Of a stretch of DNA of 64,000 nucleotides, positions 45,585-54,639 are shown piece after piece. The notes beneath the pieces were generated by a model. That model searched no databases. It saw nothing but the letters and a program-made list of their open reading frames with translations, and had not been told where the DNA came from. Origin of the DNA: Lachnospiraceae bacterium. Lineage in GTDB: Bacteria; Bacillota; Clostridia; Lachnospirales; Lachnospiraceae. Both the position numbers and the translations under genes were made by a program. The stretch lies in the NCBI GenBank assembly GCA_015056905.1, contig SVFI01000010.1:1-64000 (forward strand). The letters run 5' to 3'. Every line of letters starts with the position of its first letter. The first letter of the stretch is position 1.

Positions 45585-46343
45585 ATGAACGCGGAAGAAG
45601 AATTTTTACAAAAAAGATTTATTGATTTGGCTAACCAGTCTTATCGTAATAATATATACACATTTACGGGATTTTTGACTGCGGCTGAGCAGGATTTGTT
45701 TTATCGGACTCTGCCGGGAATCGGACAGATAGGTTATGCTCTTTTCGGCGGAGCTGATGGTTGCGAGAGACAGATGCTCAGGTTCGGCTCGGAGGAGATG
45801 CTTGGTTATGAAGAAGCGTTTCCTGTCTGCTGTGTGGAAATTAAGCCGACAGCACCGAAGTTTGCAGACAAGCTTACCCACAGGGATTTTCTTGGAGCGC
45901 TGATGAACCTCGGGATTGAGCGGAGCACGCTCGGAGATATTTTTATTTCAGACAAAATCGGATATGTGTTTTGTCACGAAAAAGTGGCGGATTATATGAC
46001 AGGGAATGTTGACCGGATTCGACATACCTCTGTTAAGTGTCGGGTTTTAAAAGAAACGCCGGAGGCGGTTAAGCCGACACTGAAAAAGGAAACGCTCATT
46101 GTCAGCTCCGAGCGACTGGACGGAATTGTGGCAAAGCTTTTTCATCTGTCAAGAAGTCAGAGTCTTCTGTTGTTCCGTGAAAAAAAGGTGTTCGTGAACG
46201 GGAGATGCATGGAAAATAACAGCGGGATTTGTAAAGAGGGCGATGTTGTTTCGGTGCGGGGATTCGGTAAATTTGTCTACAGGGGCTGCGTGCATGAGAC
46301 GAAAAAAGGTAATCTGAGTATTGTGCTGGAGAGGTATGTATGA
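45585..46343 (+). CDS. YlmH-like S4 RNA-binding protein
   Basis: 252 aa. The N-terminal part (RFIDLANQSYRNNIYTFTGFLTAAEQDLFY, then KLTHRDFLGALMNLGIERSTLGDIFI) is the YlmH core, and the C-terminal S4 domain is at about 175-235 (SERLDGIVAKLFHLSRSQSLLLFREKKVFVNGRCMENNSGICKEGDVVSVRGFGKF). In Bacillus YlmH rescues stalled large ribosomal subunits. The start overlaps the next gene by 4 nt, so it is coupled to the ABC-F gene. Confidence 0.9.
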   Translation: MNAEEEFLQKRFIDLANQSYRNNIYTFTGFLTAAEQDLFYRTLPGIGQIGYALFGGADGCERQMLRFGSEEMLGYEEAFPVCCVEIKPTAPKFADKLTHRDFLGALMNLGIERSTLGDIFISDKIGYVFCHEKVADYMTGNVDRIRHTSVKCRVLKETPEAVKPTLKKETLIVSSERLDGIVAKLFHLSRSQSLLLFREKKVFVNGRCMENNSGICKEGDVVSVRGFGKFVYRGCVHETKKGNLSIVLERYV

Positions 46344-48241
46344 ACATTTTAACACTTGACCATATACAAAAATCATACACGGGAAGGATGCTGTTTGATG
46401 ATGCTTCCTTTTATCTGCAAGAGGGAGAAAAGGTCGGAATTCTCGGAATCAACGGCACGGGAAAGTCGACACTTTTGCGCATAATAGCAGGACTGGAGGA
46501 ACCGGATGCGGGAAAGGTGATTCGTGCGGGAAACGTGACGGTGCAGATGCTTGTGCAGAGTCCTGAGTTTGAGATGAATGATACAGTGCTGGAAGCAGTT
46601 ATGCGTTCGCATGTTATCGGAAAATTCGGCGAGACAGCGGATACGGCGTCAATGGAAGCAAAGGCAAAATCCATGCTTATGAAGCTCGGATTTACAGAGT
46701 TTCATCAGCCGGTAGAGCAGCTTTCCGGCGGACAGAAAAAGAAAGTGGCTCTCGTGTCCGTGCTTTTGCATCAGTCGGATATTCTCGTGCTCGATGAGCC
46801 GACCAACCACTTGGACGCCGAAATGTCCGATTGGCTGGAAGATGTGCTTAAGAATTATCGGGGAACGCTTGTTATGGTTACACACGACAGATATTTCCTG
46901 GACAGTGTATCAAACCGTATTGTGGAAATTGACAGAGGCTCCATCTATTCGTATGATACCAACTATTCGGGATTTTTGGAGAGGAAAGCACAGCGTGAGG
47001 AGATGCAACAGGCGTCTGAGCGAAAGCGTCAATCTATTCTGCGCACGGAGCTGGAGTGGGTAAAACGTGGAGCCAGAGCCAGAACAACAAAGCAGAAAGC
47101 ACGCCTGGAGCGATATGAAGAACTGAAAAACAGACAGGTTCTGGCGGCGGACGGAGCGGTAGAAATCAGCAGCGTATCGAGCCGTATGGGCAAGACGACG
47201 GTGGAACTCCATGATATTTGCAAGGCGTATGGGAATAAAGTGCTCCTGCGCGATTTTACCTATTCATTTTTAAGAAGCGACCGCGTTGGCTTTGTCGGTG
47301 AGAACGGTTGTGGTAAAACGACGCTGATGAAAATGATTGCGACGGCAGCAGGTGCAAGTGTAGGAATGAAAGGCTTTGAGGCGGTTTATCCGGATGCGGG
47401 AACCATCACCATTGGGCAGACGATTAAGATTGGTTACTATTCACAGGAAATTGCCGGGGAGAAAGAGGCAGGGATTGCTTACATGGACCCGGCAAAGAGA
47501 GTGATTGATTATGTCCGTGACACAGCGGAATTTGTACAGACTGTGGACGGAACGGTCAGTGCAACCAAAATGTGTGAGAGATTTTTGTTTGACAGCGAGC
47601 AGCAGTACAGTCTGATTGGCAAGCTGTCCGGCGGACAGAAAAGACGTCTCAATCTGTTGCGGGTTCTGATGGAAGCGCCAAACGTTCTGATTCTCGATGA
47701 GCCGACGAATGATTTGGACATTCGGACACTCACAATTTTGGAGGACTATTTGGACAGCTTTGACGGAATTGTGATTACCGTCTCGCACGACCGATATTTT
47801 TTGGACCGTTGTGTGCGCAGAATCTTTGCCTTTGAGGGTGACGGGGTGCTTAGGCAGTATGAAGGCGGTTATACGGATTATCAGATTCGCAGAGAGATGG
47901 AAGGTGCGTCGGAACAGCAGAGACAAACATCCGGAAAAGGGATGTCGGGGGCGGCGGTGAACGAAGTGGTAACCAAAAAAGAAAAACCGCGCACGCACCA
48001 GCTGAAACTTTCTTATAAAGAGCAGAAGGAATATGACACAATAGAAGATGAGATTGCGTCTTTGGAAGAAAAAATCGGTGCCGCGGAGGCGGATATTGTA
48101 AAATTTGCGAGAGATTTTGTCAAATTGAACGAGCTGACAAAAGAAAAGGATGTGTTACAACAAAAGCTCGATGAAAAGATGGAACGATGGATGTATCTGG
48201 AGGAGCTTGTTGCAAAGATTGAAGAGGAGCGGAATGGCTAA
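46340..48241 (+). CDS. ABC-F family ATPase, Uup-like
   Basis: 633 aa. Two ATPase domains have Walker A motifs GINGTGKST (about 37) and GENGCGKTT (about 320), and signatures LSGGQKKK and LSGGQKRR with Walker B DEPTNHLD and DEPTNDLD. The linker (about 215-275) is charged. A C-terminal coiled coil (about 545-630) matches the ABC_tran_CTD of Uup. There are no membrane helices, so it is a ribosome-associated type. ABC-F proteins resolve stalled ribosomes. Some give antibiotic resistance, but nothing here assigns that. It overlaps the next gene by 8 nt. Confidence 0.93.
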   Translation: MNILTLDHIQKSYTGRMLFDDASFYLQEGEKVGILGINGTGKSTLLRIIAGLEEPDAGKVIRAGNVTVQMLVQSPEFEMNDTVLEAVMRSHVIGKFGETADTASMEAKAKSMLMKLGFTEFHQPVEQLSGGQKKKVALVSVLLHQSDILVLDEPTNHLDAEMSDWLEDVLKNYRGTLVMVTHDRYFLDSVSNRIVEIDRGSIYSYDTNYSGFLERKAQREEMQQASERKRQSILRTELEWVKRGARARTTKQKARLERYEELKNRQVLAADGAVEISSVSSRMGKTTVELHDICKAYGNKVLLRDFTYSFLRSDRVGFVGENGCGKTTLMKMIATAAGASVGMKGFEAVYPDAGTITIGQTIKIGYYSQEIAGEKEAGIAYMDPAKRVIDYVRDTAEFVQTVDGTVSATKMCERFLFDSEQQYSLIGKLSGGQKRRLNLLRVLMEAPNVLILDEPTNDLDIRTLTILEDYLDSFDGIVITVSHDRYFLDRCVRRIFAFEGDGVLRQYEGGYTDYQIRREMEGASEQQRQTSGKGMSGAAVNEVVTKKEKPRTHQLKLSYKEQKEYDTIEDEIASLEEKIGAAEADIVKFARDFVKLNELTKEKDVLQQKLDEKMERWMYLEELVAKIEEERNG

Positions 48242-48569
48242 AGTTGCGGAAGATAAATCATACACGTATATGATACGTTGTGAAGACGATTCGATATATA
48301 CGGGGATTACCAAGGATGTGGAGCGCCGCATGCAGGAACATAAAAGCAGGGGGAAAGAGTGCGCCAAATATACGCGAACGCATCATTTTTTGAGGCTTGA
48401 GGCAGTGTTTGAGGCTCAGTCATGGTCGGATGCAGCAAAGCTGGAATACGCGATCAAACGCCTGTCCCGTAAGCAGAAGGAAGAGCTGATTGCGCAACCT
48501 TCACTTGTCAATGAGATGTTTGTGGGAAAGCTTTCCGGTTGCGGTTTTGTTCCCATGGTAGTAAAATAA
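48234..48569 (+). CDS. GIY-YIG nuclease superfamily protein (YhbQ/YazA type)
   Basis: 111 aa from ATG 48234, overlapping the ABC-F stop. The longer frame upstream belongs to ABC-F. The GIY-YIG fold appears as YTYMIRCEDDSIYTGITKDVERRMQEHKSRGKECAKYTRTHHFLRLEAV, followed by the helix SDAAKLEYAIKRLSRKQKEELI. This matches the UPF0213 YhbQ/YazA group. A role in DNA repair is proposed in the family, not shown here. Confidence 0.9.
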   Translation: MAKVAEDKSYTYMIRCEDDSIYTGITKDVERRMQEHKSRGKECAKYTRTHHFLRLEAVFEAQSWSDAAKLEYAIKRLSRKQKEELIAQPSLVNEMFVGKLSGCGFVPMVVK

Positions 48570-48600
48570 AGACAGCAAAAAGAAGCATACGAGGTAACCA

Positions 48601-49890
48601 ATGAAGAAAAAGAGAAGTATCAAAAAGACATTAGTCAGGCTGTCGGTAATGCCGGCTGTTTTTATAGGACTTGCGCTTACCGCCATATCGGTTCATTCGC
48701 TTTGGATAGGAATGACGGAGGAAATCAGTAATTCTCTGTCGATTGCAGCCAATTCTTTATACAACACTTACTCGCTTGTGGCACCGGGAGATTATGAACT
48801 GAAGGACGGTGTACTGATGAAAGGCGAACAACAGATAGAGGGCGATTACAAAATTGTCGATGCGCTGAAAGAATCGTATGGTATGGAGATTACGCTGTTT
48901 TATGGGGATGAACGTAAGCTGACTACGATTACGGACGAAGCGGGTAACCGTGTTGTCGGAACGAAAGCGAACCCGGAGACGGTGCACTGGGTACTGGAAA
49001 CAGGACGGAAGTATTTTTCGGAAAAGGTTGAGATTAACGGAGAGAATTACTTCGGGTATTATATTCCGGTGCTGAACAAGGATAAAAGCATTGTAGGTAT
49101 GGCATTTGCAGGTGTGAAAAGGGTGGATGTGATGTACTCTATCCGCGATAGCATTATGCAGTCGGTGCTGATTTGTGTGATTGTGATTGTGGCAACGATG
49201 CTCGTGTGTGTGGTGGCCAGTCAGAAAATTATCGAGGCGCTGAAGCATATTACTGAGTATCTCGGATATTTGTCGCAGAGCGATTTCTCTCAAAAGATGC
49301 CTAAGATAGTGTTGCGTCGCGAGGATGAAATCGGAGACATGGGAAGATATGCGGAAGTGGTAGGCAAGTCACTCAAAGACATGATTACAACCGATCCGCT
49401 GACAGGACTTTATAACCGCCGTGCATGCAAGAGCCATCTTGATAAATGGATTGAAAAATGTAATAAGCAAAAAGAAAACAGAATTACCGTCGGCATCGGC
49501 GATATTGATCATTTTAAGAAGATTAACGATACCTACGGACATGATTGCGGAGATATGGTGCTTGTTACCGTGTCTGAGATTTTCAGACGTCACATGGGCG
49601 AAGATGGCTGTGTGGCAAGATGGGGAGGAGAAGAGTTCCTGCTCGTGTTTGAGGAAGATGTGAAGGCTTCGCAGAAGAGACTTTTGTCTATGCTCGAAGA
49701 AATCAGAAATTATGAGTTTGAATATGAACGGAAGAAGTTCCGAATTACCTTTACTTTCGGTTTGAACGGAAAGATTGTGGGTCGCTCCTTTGATGAGATT
49801 ATCAAAGAGGCGGACGAGTGTCTTTACCGCGGAAAGACCGGAGGCCGTGACAGAATCGTAATCACGACCGGGAAGGTAATTGAGCTATAA
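48601..49890 (+). CDS. Cache-domain diguanylate cyclase
   Basis: 429 aa. Two membrane segments (about 15-37 and 184-207) frame an outside Cache-like sensor (about 40-180: LSIAANSLYNTYSLV, GENYFGYYIPVLNKDKSIVGMAFAG). A short HAMP-like linker then leads into a GGDEF domain (about 265-425) with DPLTGLYNRRACKSHLDKW and GGEEFLLVF. The active motif is GGEEF, so cyclase activity is likely. The RxxD inhibition site is not present. The gene ends inside the converging EamA gene, 29 bp tail-to-tail. Confidence 0.93.
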   Translation: MKKKRSIKKTLVRLSVMPAVFIGLALTAISVHSLWIGMTEEISNSLSIAANSLYNTYSLVAPGDYELKDGVLMKGEQQIEGDYKIVDALKESYGMEITLFYGDERKLTTITDEAGNRVVGTKANPETVHWVLETGRKYFSEKVEINGENYFGYYIPVLNKDKSIVGMAFAGVKRVDVMYSIRDSIMQSVLICVIVIVATMLVCVVASQKIIEALKHITEYLGYLSQSDFSQKMPKIVLRREDEIGDMGRYAEVVGKSLKDMITTDPLTGLYNRRACKSHLDKWIEKCNKQKENRITVGIGDIDHFKKINDTYGHDCGDMVLVTVSEIFRRHMGEDGCVARWGGEEFLLVFEEDVKASQKRLLSMLEEIRNYEFEYERKKFRITFTFGLNGKIVGRSFDEIIKEADECLYRGKTGGRDRIVITTGKVIEL

Positions 49891-50770
49891 TAATGGCGAT
49901 GAACATGACGATACATCCGGCGATTTCGCGCCCTGAGAGTGTCTGTCTGAGAAGAACCCATCCGGCGAGTACGCTGACAACGGATTCTAAAGACAGAATG
50001 AGGGAGGCAATCGTCGGATTCATGTTTTTCTGGCCGACAATCTGGAGTGTATATGCAACACCGCACGAGAGCGCTCCTGCATAGAGGATCGGAAGACGCG
50101 CTGCCCATATCTGAGACAAGGCGGGGTGCTCCATGAATAAAATAAACGGAAGTGAAATCAGTCCGCACGTCAGGAATTGAATGCATGACAGAAGCACACC
50201 ATCCGCTTTGTCGGAGAAATAATCGATGACAAGAATGTGTGCGGTAAATGCAAAGGAGCACAAAAGCACATAAAAATCTCCGCGGGAGATAGAAAGTTTT
50301 TCCGTCATACACAAAAGAAACAGTCCGACCAATCCGAGTATTACGCTCAAAATGACAGGAAGGGCTATTTTTTTACGGAAAAAAAGACAGCTTACAATCG
50401 GCACAAAGACGATGTAAAGCGCTGTGATAAATCCTGCTTTGCCGACGGAGGTTTGTTCGATGCCGAACTGTTGCAGGGTGCTTCCGAGACAGAGACAGAT
50501 GCCGCAGGCAATTCCTCCGGGAATTCCGTGTCGCAGTTCTTCTGCCGTAAAAAGTCGATTTTTGTCACAACTCTCACATAATGGGAGAGAATGGCGCTTT
50601 CTTGACTGCAATATCAGTACAAGTGGAAGTAGTGTGATGCCACCAATCAGACACCGGATTCCGTTGAAAGTAAACGGCCGGATAAATTCGGCGGCACTGC
50701 TTTGCGCCACAAAGGCAATTCCCCATATAAAAGCTGCCGTAAACAGCAGAAATGCGTTCTTTGGTTTCAT
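49862..50770 (-). CDS. EamA/DMT family transporter
   Basis: 302 aa from the ATG at 50770, preceded on the minus strand by AAAGGACGAAAAAGA. A longer frame lacks a site. Ten membrane helices form two EamA repeats: NAFLLFTAAFIWGIAFVAQSSAAEFIRPFTFNGIRCLIGGITLLPL in the first and the final PTIASLILSLESVVSVLAGWVLLRQTLSGREIAGCIVMFIAIIIAQL in the second. These are drug/metabolite exporters of unknown substrate. Its 3' end overlaps that of the diguanylate cyclase gene by 29 bp. Confidence 0.92.
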   Translation of the reverse strand: MKPKNAFLLFTAAFIWGIAFVAQSSAAEFIRPFTFNGIRCLIGGITLLPLVLILQSRKRHSLPLCESCDKNRLFTAEELRHGIPGGIACGICLCLGSTLQQFGIEQTSVGKAGFITALYIVFVPIVSCLFFRKKIALPVILSVILGLVGLFLLCMTEKLSISRGDFYVLLCSFAFTAHILVIDYFSDKADGVLLSCIQFLTCGLISLPFILFMEHPALSQIWAARLPILYAGALSCGVAYTLQIVGQKNMNPTIASLILSLESVVSVLAGWVLLRQTLSGREIAGCIVMFIAIIIAQLPSRS

Positions 50771-50832
50771 TCTTTTTCGTCCTTTTAAGTGAATTTTGTA
50801 TAAAAAATCCCGGATGTTTTCGGGCAATTTGT

Positions 50833-50861
50833 ATTATGTAGAATCCGAGTCATAATGTCAA
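50833..50861 (-). promoter_or_regulatory. Promoter of the EamA transporter gene
   Basis: On the minus strand a perfect TTGACA (50856-50861) and CATAAT (50833-50838) are separated by 17 bp. Confidence 0.7.
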
Positions 50862-50979
50862 GAAAAGGGTAGATTTTTTCAAGCTGATATGCTACAATCT
50901 ATATAGTTTATGTTAGTACGAAAAGATGATATAAATTACTGGAAAGGAACACCTGCGGGTGTAAGGGAATGGGAAGGTT

Positions 50980-52299
50980 ATGAGTAAAGAGAAAAGACAA
51001 AAAGGTAACATGGGTTATTTCACCCTGACGATTAAGATGCTTGCAATCGGTATTGTTCCGGTATTGATTTCTACGCTTGCATCAATTATCTGTGCAGCAG
51101 TTGTGCTGAAAGATGTGGAAGGAGCAATGCTCGGAAGTCTGATAAAGGCGAACCTTATTACGATGGTCGGACTTGAGGTTGTTATCGGGGTTGTAGTTTT
51201 TATTATTGCAAGAAATATTGTAGGTTCCCTGAACCGAATTATTGATATTCTTACTTCGGCAGTAGAGGGTAACCTGACACGCCTTTGTACGGCGAAGGAT
51301 ACAGAACGTAAAGATGAGATGGGAGTTCTTGCCCGTCATGCAAATGAAGTTATCAGATCCCTTTGCAAGGTAATTGCTAAGGTAGGAACCACAACAGATG
51401 TTATCGTGGCTGCTTCTGAGAAGCTTGAGAAGATGGCAGACCAGACGAGTAATGCATCTGATGATGTGGCAAGATCTATGGGTGATATGGCAAATGGTGC
51501 AACTGCGCAGGCAACAGAGACACAGACAGTTTCCGAAGCGGTTATGCAGATTGGTGACGGTATTGAACAGACAACGGTTGCAGTACAGAATCTTTTAAAT
51601 AATGCAGATTCTATGAGAAGAGCCGGAGAAGCCGGATTAGAGAGTGTAGAAGATCTTGAAAGCATCTCTGACAAAGTTAAAGCACAGGTTGCTATTATTT
51701 ACCAGCAGACGAATACAACGAACGAATCAGCACAGGAAATTCACAAAGCAACAGAACTTATCGCTTCCATCGCAAACGAGACGAACCTTCTTGCTTTAAA
51801 TGCTTCCATCGAGGCAGCGAGAGCCGGAGAGAGCGGACGTGGTTTTGCGGTTGTTGCTGAGCAGATTAAGAACCTTGCAGAACAGTCTAATGAATCAGCT
51901 AAGACAATCGAAGGAATTATTAAGAATCTTCTTGAAGAGTCAGAGCAGGCTGTACAGACCATGAATACAGTAGATGCAATCATCGGTCTTCAGGCTGATA
52001 AGGTAGATACAACGAGACGTGTATTCGCAAAAGTGAACAATGGTCTTCAGGATACCATCAGTGATGTGGAAAGTATCGCAGCCAACACAGAAGTGCTCGA
52101 CCAGGCAAAAGACAGAGTTATGCTTTCAGTTGAGAGTCTTTCCGCTATCGCAGAGCAGAACGCAGCAGGTACGCAGGAAACAGCCGCTTCCGCAGAAGAA
52201 CTTGCAGCAACCATCAGCGAAATCAAAGATGCTTCTGCTAAGCTTTTCGATGTATCCGAGGAACTTACAGGCGAGTTAAATATGTATGTAATCTACTAA
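50980..52299 (+). CDS. Methyl-accepting chemotaxis protein without a periplasmic sensor domain
   Basis: 439 aa. Two membrane helices (about 15-38 and 54-76) are separated by only about 15 residues, so there is practically no outside sensor. A HAMP-like stretch (about 77-125) leads into the signalling coiled coil, with the conserved hairpin tip [47 protein letters not shown] (about 260-305). It ends VYY-like without a CheR pentapeptide. Such receptors may sense through the membrane, HAMP or partner proteins. AAGGTT precedes the ATG, a weak ribosome site. Confidence 0.92.
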   Translation: MSKEKRQKGNMGYFTLTIKMLAIGIVPVLISTLASIICAAVVLKDVEGAMLGSLIKANLITMVGLEVVIGVVVFIIARNIVGSLNRIIDILTSAVEGNLTRLCTAKDTERKDEMGVLARHANEVIRSLCKVIAKVGTTTDVIVAASEKLEKMADQTSNASDDVARSMGDMANGATAQATETQTVSEAVMQIGDGIEQTTVAVQNLLNNADSMRRAGEAGLESVEDLESISDKVKAQVAIIYQQTNTTNESAQEIHKATELIASIANETNLLALNASIEAARAGESGRGFAVVAEQIKNLAEQSNESAKTIEGIIKNLLEESEQAVQTMNTVDAIIGLQADKVDTTRRVFAKVNNGLQDTISDVESIAANTEVLDQAKDRVMLSVESLSAIAEQNAAGTQETAASAEELAATISEIKDASAKLFDVSEELTGELNMYVIY

Positions 52300-52325
52300 T
52301 TCCAATGTACATAATATATGTGTAG

Positions 52326-52363
52326 AAACGGACCAATGGGGCTGAGCTTCATTGGTCTGTTTA
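52326..52363 (+). terminator. Terminator after the chemoreceptor gene
   Basis: AAACGGACCAATG and CATTGGTCTGTTT form a 13-bp stem with an 11-nt loop. The T run after it is weak. Confidence 0.7.
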
Positions 52364-52408
52364 GTTAATATATTTCAAAGAAACCAATGTTTATAGGAGA
52401 ACCAAAAC

Positions 52409-54493
52409 ATGTCACAGCTTAACACATGGCCGGGCTGGGAGTGCGTCAGACAAATCGGCGCAGGAGCCTTCGGAAAAGTATATGAAATACAGCGTGAAGA
52501 ATATGGAAAAGTGTACAAAGCAGCATTAAAGGTCATTACCATTCCGCAGAATCCGTCGGAAGTGCAGGATGCATACAGCGAAGGAATGGATGAGAAGAGT
52601 GTCACGAAATATTTTCACAGTTTCGTGCAAAATATTACGGACGAATTTGCGCTTATGTCCACCTTGAAAGGTCATAGTAATATCGTCTCTTATGAGGACC
52701 ATATGGTAATGGAGCATGAAGATGAGATAGGATGGGATATTCTGATTCGTATGGAACTTCTTACTCCGTTGCAGATGTGGCAGAAAGAGCATCCGCTTGC
52801 GGAGCATGATGTGATTAAACTTGGGTGTGACATTTGTCATGCGCTTCAGCTCTGTCAAAAGAGAAACATTGTTCATCGAGACATTAAGCCGGAAAATATT
52901 TTTATCAATGATTACAATGATTATAAGCTTGGTGATTTCGGAATAGCGAGAACGGTAGAAAAGACGGTGTCGAATCTTTCCAAGAAAGGAACTTACACAT
53001 ATATGGCACCGGAAGTATATCTCGGAAAGCCATATGGTGCAACAGCAGATATTTATTCCCTGGGTACTGTACTGTACCGTTATCTCAATGAAAATAGAGC
53101 GCCTTTTCTTCCGCTTGGAGAAATCAGATATGAAGACAGAGAGAAGGCACTGACAAAGAGGATGCAAGGGTGTGAGATTCCGCCGCCTGTTCATGGAAGT
53201 GAGGAACTTAAATCGGTTGTATTGAAAGCTATTGCATTTGACCCGAAAGACCGTTACCAGACTGCGACGGAATTCGGTCGTGCGCTGGAAAAATGTGTTA
53301 TTGAGAAGACAGAGGAGATGGAAGAATATAACGAAAATACATTACATCTTGTTACGTCGAATGTCACGATTCACGCAACCAATGCGGTGTTGCTGAATGC
53401 GGGGGATGGAGAAAAGACGGAAATGATAAATCCGTATAAGCAACCAATAGCGGAAAGAGAAGCTGTTTCTGCCAATGATACATCCGGAAATGGGAAACTG
53501 ATTGTGCTCTGCGCATTTTTGCTTCTTGTCCTTATTTTAGTTGTTGTCGGAGGAATTTCATTAATTACCAAGAATTCAAGACAGGAAGAGACAGTAAAGA
53601 AGACAGAACAGGTGTCGGTGCAGGAGCCGGATGCAGAAGAAGTGCAAGATACGCCGGAGAATGAGATTTCCGAGGACGGAACAACAGAAGAAGTTTCAGG
53701 AGAGGAAAGTTCTCTGCGGACGGAGCTTGTGTGGGTTCCGAAATCCTCTGTTAACAATATTGATTCTTATGTTTATGAATATGAATACAATGAGTACGGA
53801 AGAGAGATTAAAGAAATGGTTTACAATCTCAGTGGAGATTTGCAGATGTGGCAGGAAGTGGAATACGATTCCGAGGGACATAAGATAATTGGTAAGTGGT
53901 ATTTTGCAGATGGCAGTGATGGAATGTGGACACAGTATGAAAGAGATAGTTTGAAAGAGGAGAGAATCGAGTATAATCCGGATGGCAGTTTATACGCAAA
54001 GTATGATGTTGTGTATGATGAGTATGAAAATGTGTTGGAGAAGACGACATACAATCCGGATGGGACGATAAAGACGATTCAGAAGTTTGGATACGATGCG
54101 CAGGGGAATAAGGTGTCTGATAAGAGATACTACGGCGATGGCACGATGTACATATGGCGTGAAATGCAGTATGACACACAAGGATGTGAGATCAGCAGAG
54201 TTGCTTATGAGGCGGACGGAACCGTCAGCAGACGATACAAAGTAAATTATGACAGATACAACAATCCGATAGAGGTTGTGAAGTATACGGATGATCAGAG
54301 GGCTCTTGGAACATATGCACCTTGGAGTGGATTGGATGACATGGATTTTGAAAATTGCTATATGGAATATCAATATGATGAGGAAGGCAATATGCTTGAG
54401 AGAACCATGCTCAGTCAAGATGGAGATGTCTTACGCCATACGGAATATCAATGTATGACTGCGAAATTATATGAAAATGAAATACTGGATTAA
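52409..54493 (+). CDS. Transmembrane Ser/Thr protein kinase with YD-repeat-like extracellular domain
   Basis: 694 aa. The kinase domain is at about 8-295, with the glycine loop IGAGAFGKVYEI, ALKVI for the ATP-binding Lys, HRDIKPENIFI (about 154), DFGIAR (about 175) and the APE segment MAPEVYLG. A Thr/Glu-rich linker, one membrane helix (about 365-387, LIVLCAFLLLVLILVVVGGISLI) and an acidic stalk follow. The extracellular part (about 440-690) consists of about ten units like EYEYNEYGREIKEMVYNLSGDLQMWQE, VEYDSEGHKI and EYNPDGSLYAK. They resemble RHS/YD repeats instead of the PASTA domains of PrkC-type kinases. Ligand unknown. No cognate phosphatase is adjacent. Confidence 0.9.
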   Translation: MSQLNTWPGWECVRQIGAGAFGKVYEIQREEYGKVYKAALKVITIPQNPSEVQDAYSEGMDEKSVTKYFHSFVQNITDEFALMSTLKGHSNIVSYEDHMVMEHEDEIGWDILIRMELLTPLQMWQKEHPLAEHDVIKLGCDICHALQLCQKRNIVHRDIKPENIFINDYNDYKLGDFGIARTVEKTVSNLSKKGTYTYMAPEVYLGKPYGATADIYSLGTVLYRYLNENRAPFLPLGEIRYEDREKALTKRMQGCEIPPPVHGSEELKSVVLKAIAFDPKDRYQTATEFGRALEKCVIEKTEEMEEYNENTLHLVTSNVTIHATNAVLLNAGDGEKTEMINPYKQPIAEREAVSANDTSGNGKLIVLCAFLLLVLILVVVGGISLITKNSRQEETVKKTEQVSVQEPDAEEVQDTPENEISEDGTTEEVSGEESSLRTELVWVPKSSVNNIDSYVYEYEYNEYGREIKEMVYNLSGDLQMWQEVEYDSEGHKIIGKWYFADGSDGMWTQYERDSLKEERIEYNPDGSLYAKYDVVYDEYENVLEKTTYNPDGTIKTIQKFGYDAQGNKVSDKRYYGDGTMYIWREMQYDTQGCEISRVAYEADGTVSRRYKVNYDRYNNPIEVVKYTDDQRALGTYAPWSGLDDMDFENCYMEYQYDEEGNMLERTMLSQDGDVLRHTEYQCMTAKLYENEILD

Positions 54494-54497
54494 ATAA

Positions 54498-54527
54498 AGC
54501 GGTGGACGATGTTCCACCGCATTATTT
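54498..54527 (+). terminator. Terminator after the kinase gene
   Basis: GCGGTGGA and TCCACCGC form a perfect stem (54499-54520), followed by a mixed A/T run ending TTTTT. Confidence 0.85.
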
Positions 54528-54639
54528 TTGTAATTCATTCCATGAAACAGGTTGTTTGTCCGTGAAGTGCATTTTGGCGAACAGAATAATTTATATTTAT
54601 CTCAGGTGGTAACACAAATAAATTTCAGGAGGTAAATAT

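Noticed and set aside
50860..50900. Flagellar sigma-D promoter before the chemoreceptor gene
   Set aside because: GCTGATAT resembles the -10 part, but only an AAAA at a marginal distance could serve as the -35 part, so the match is too weak.
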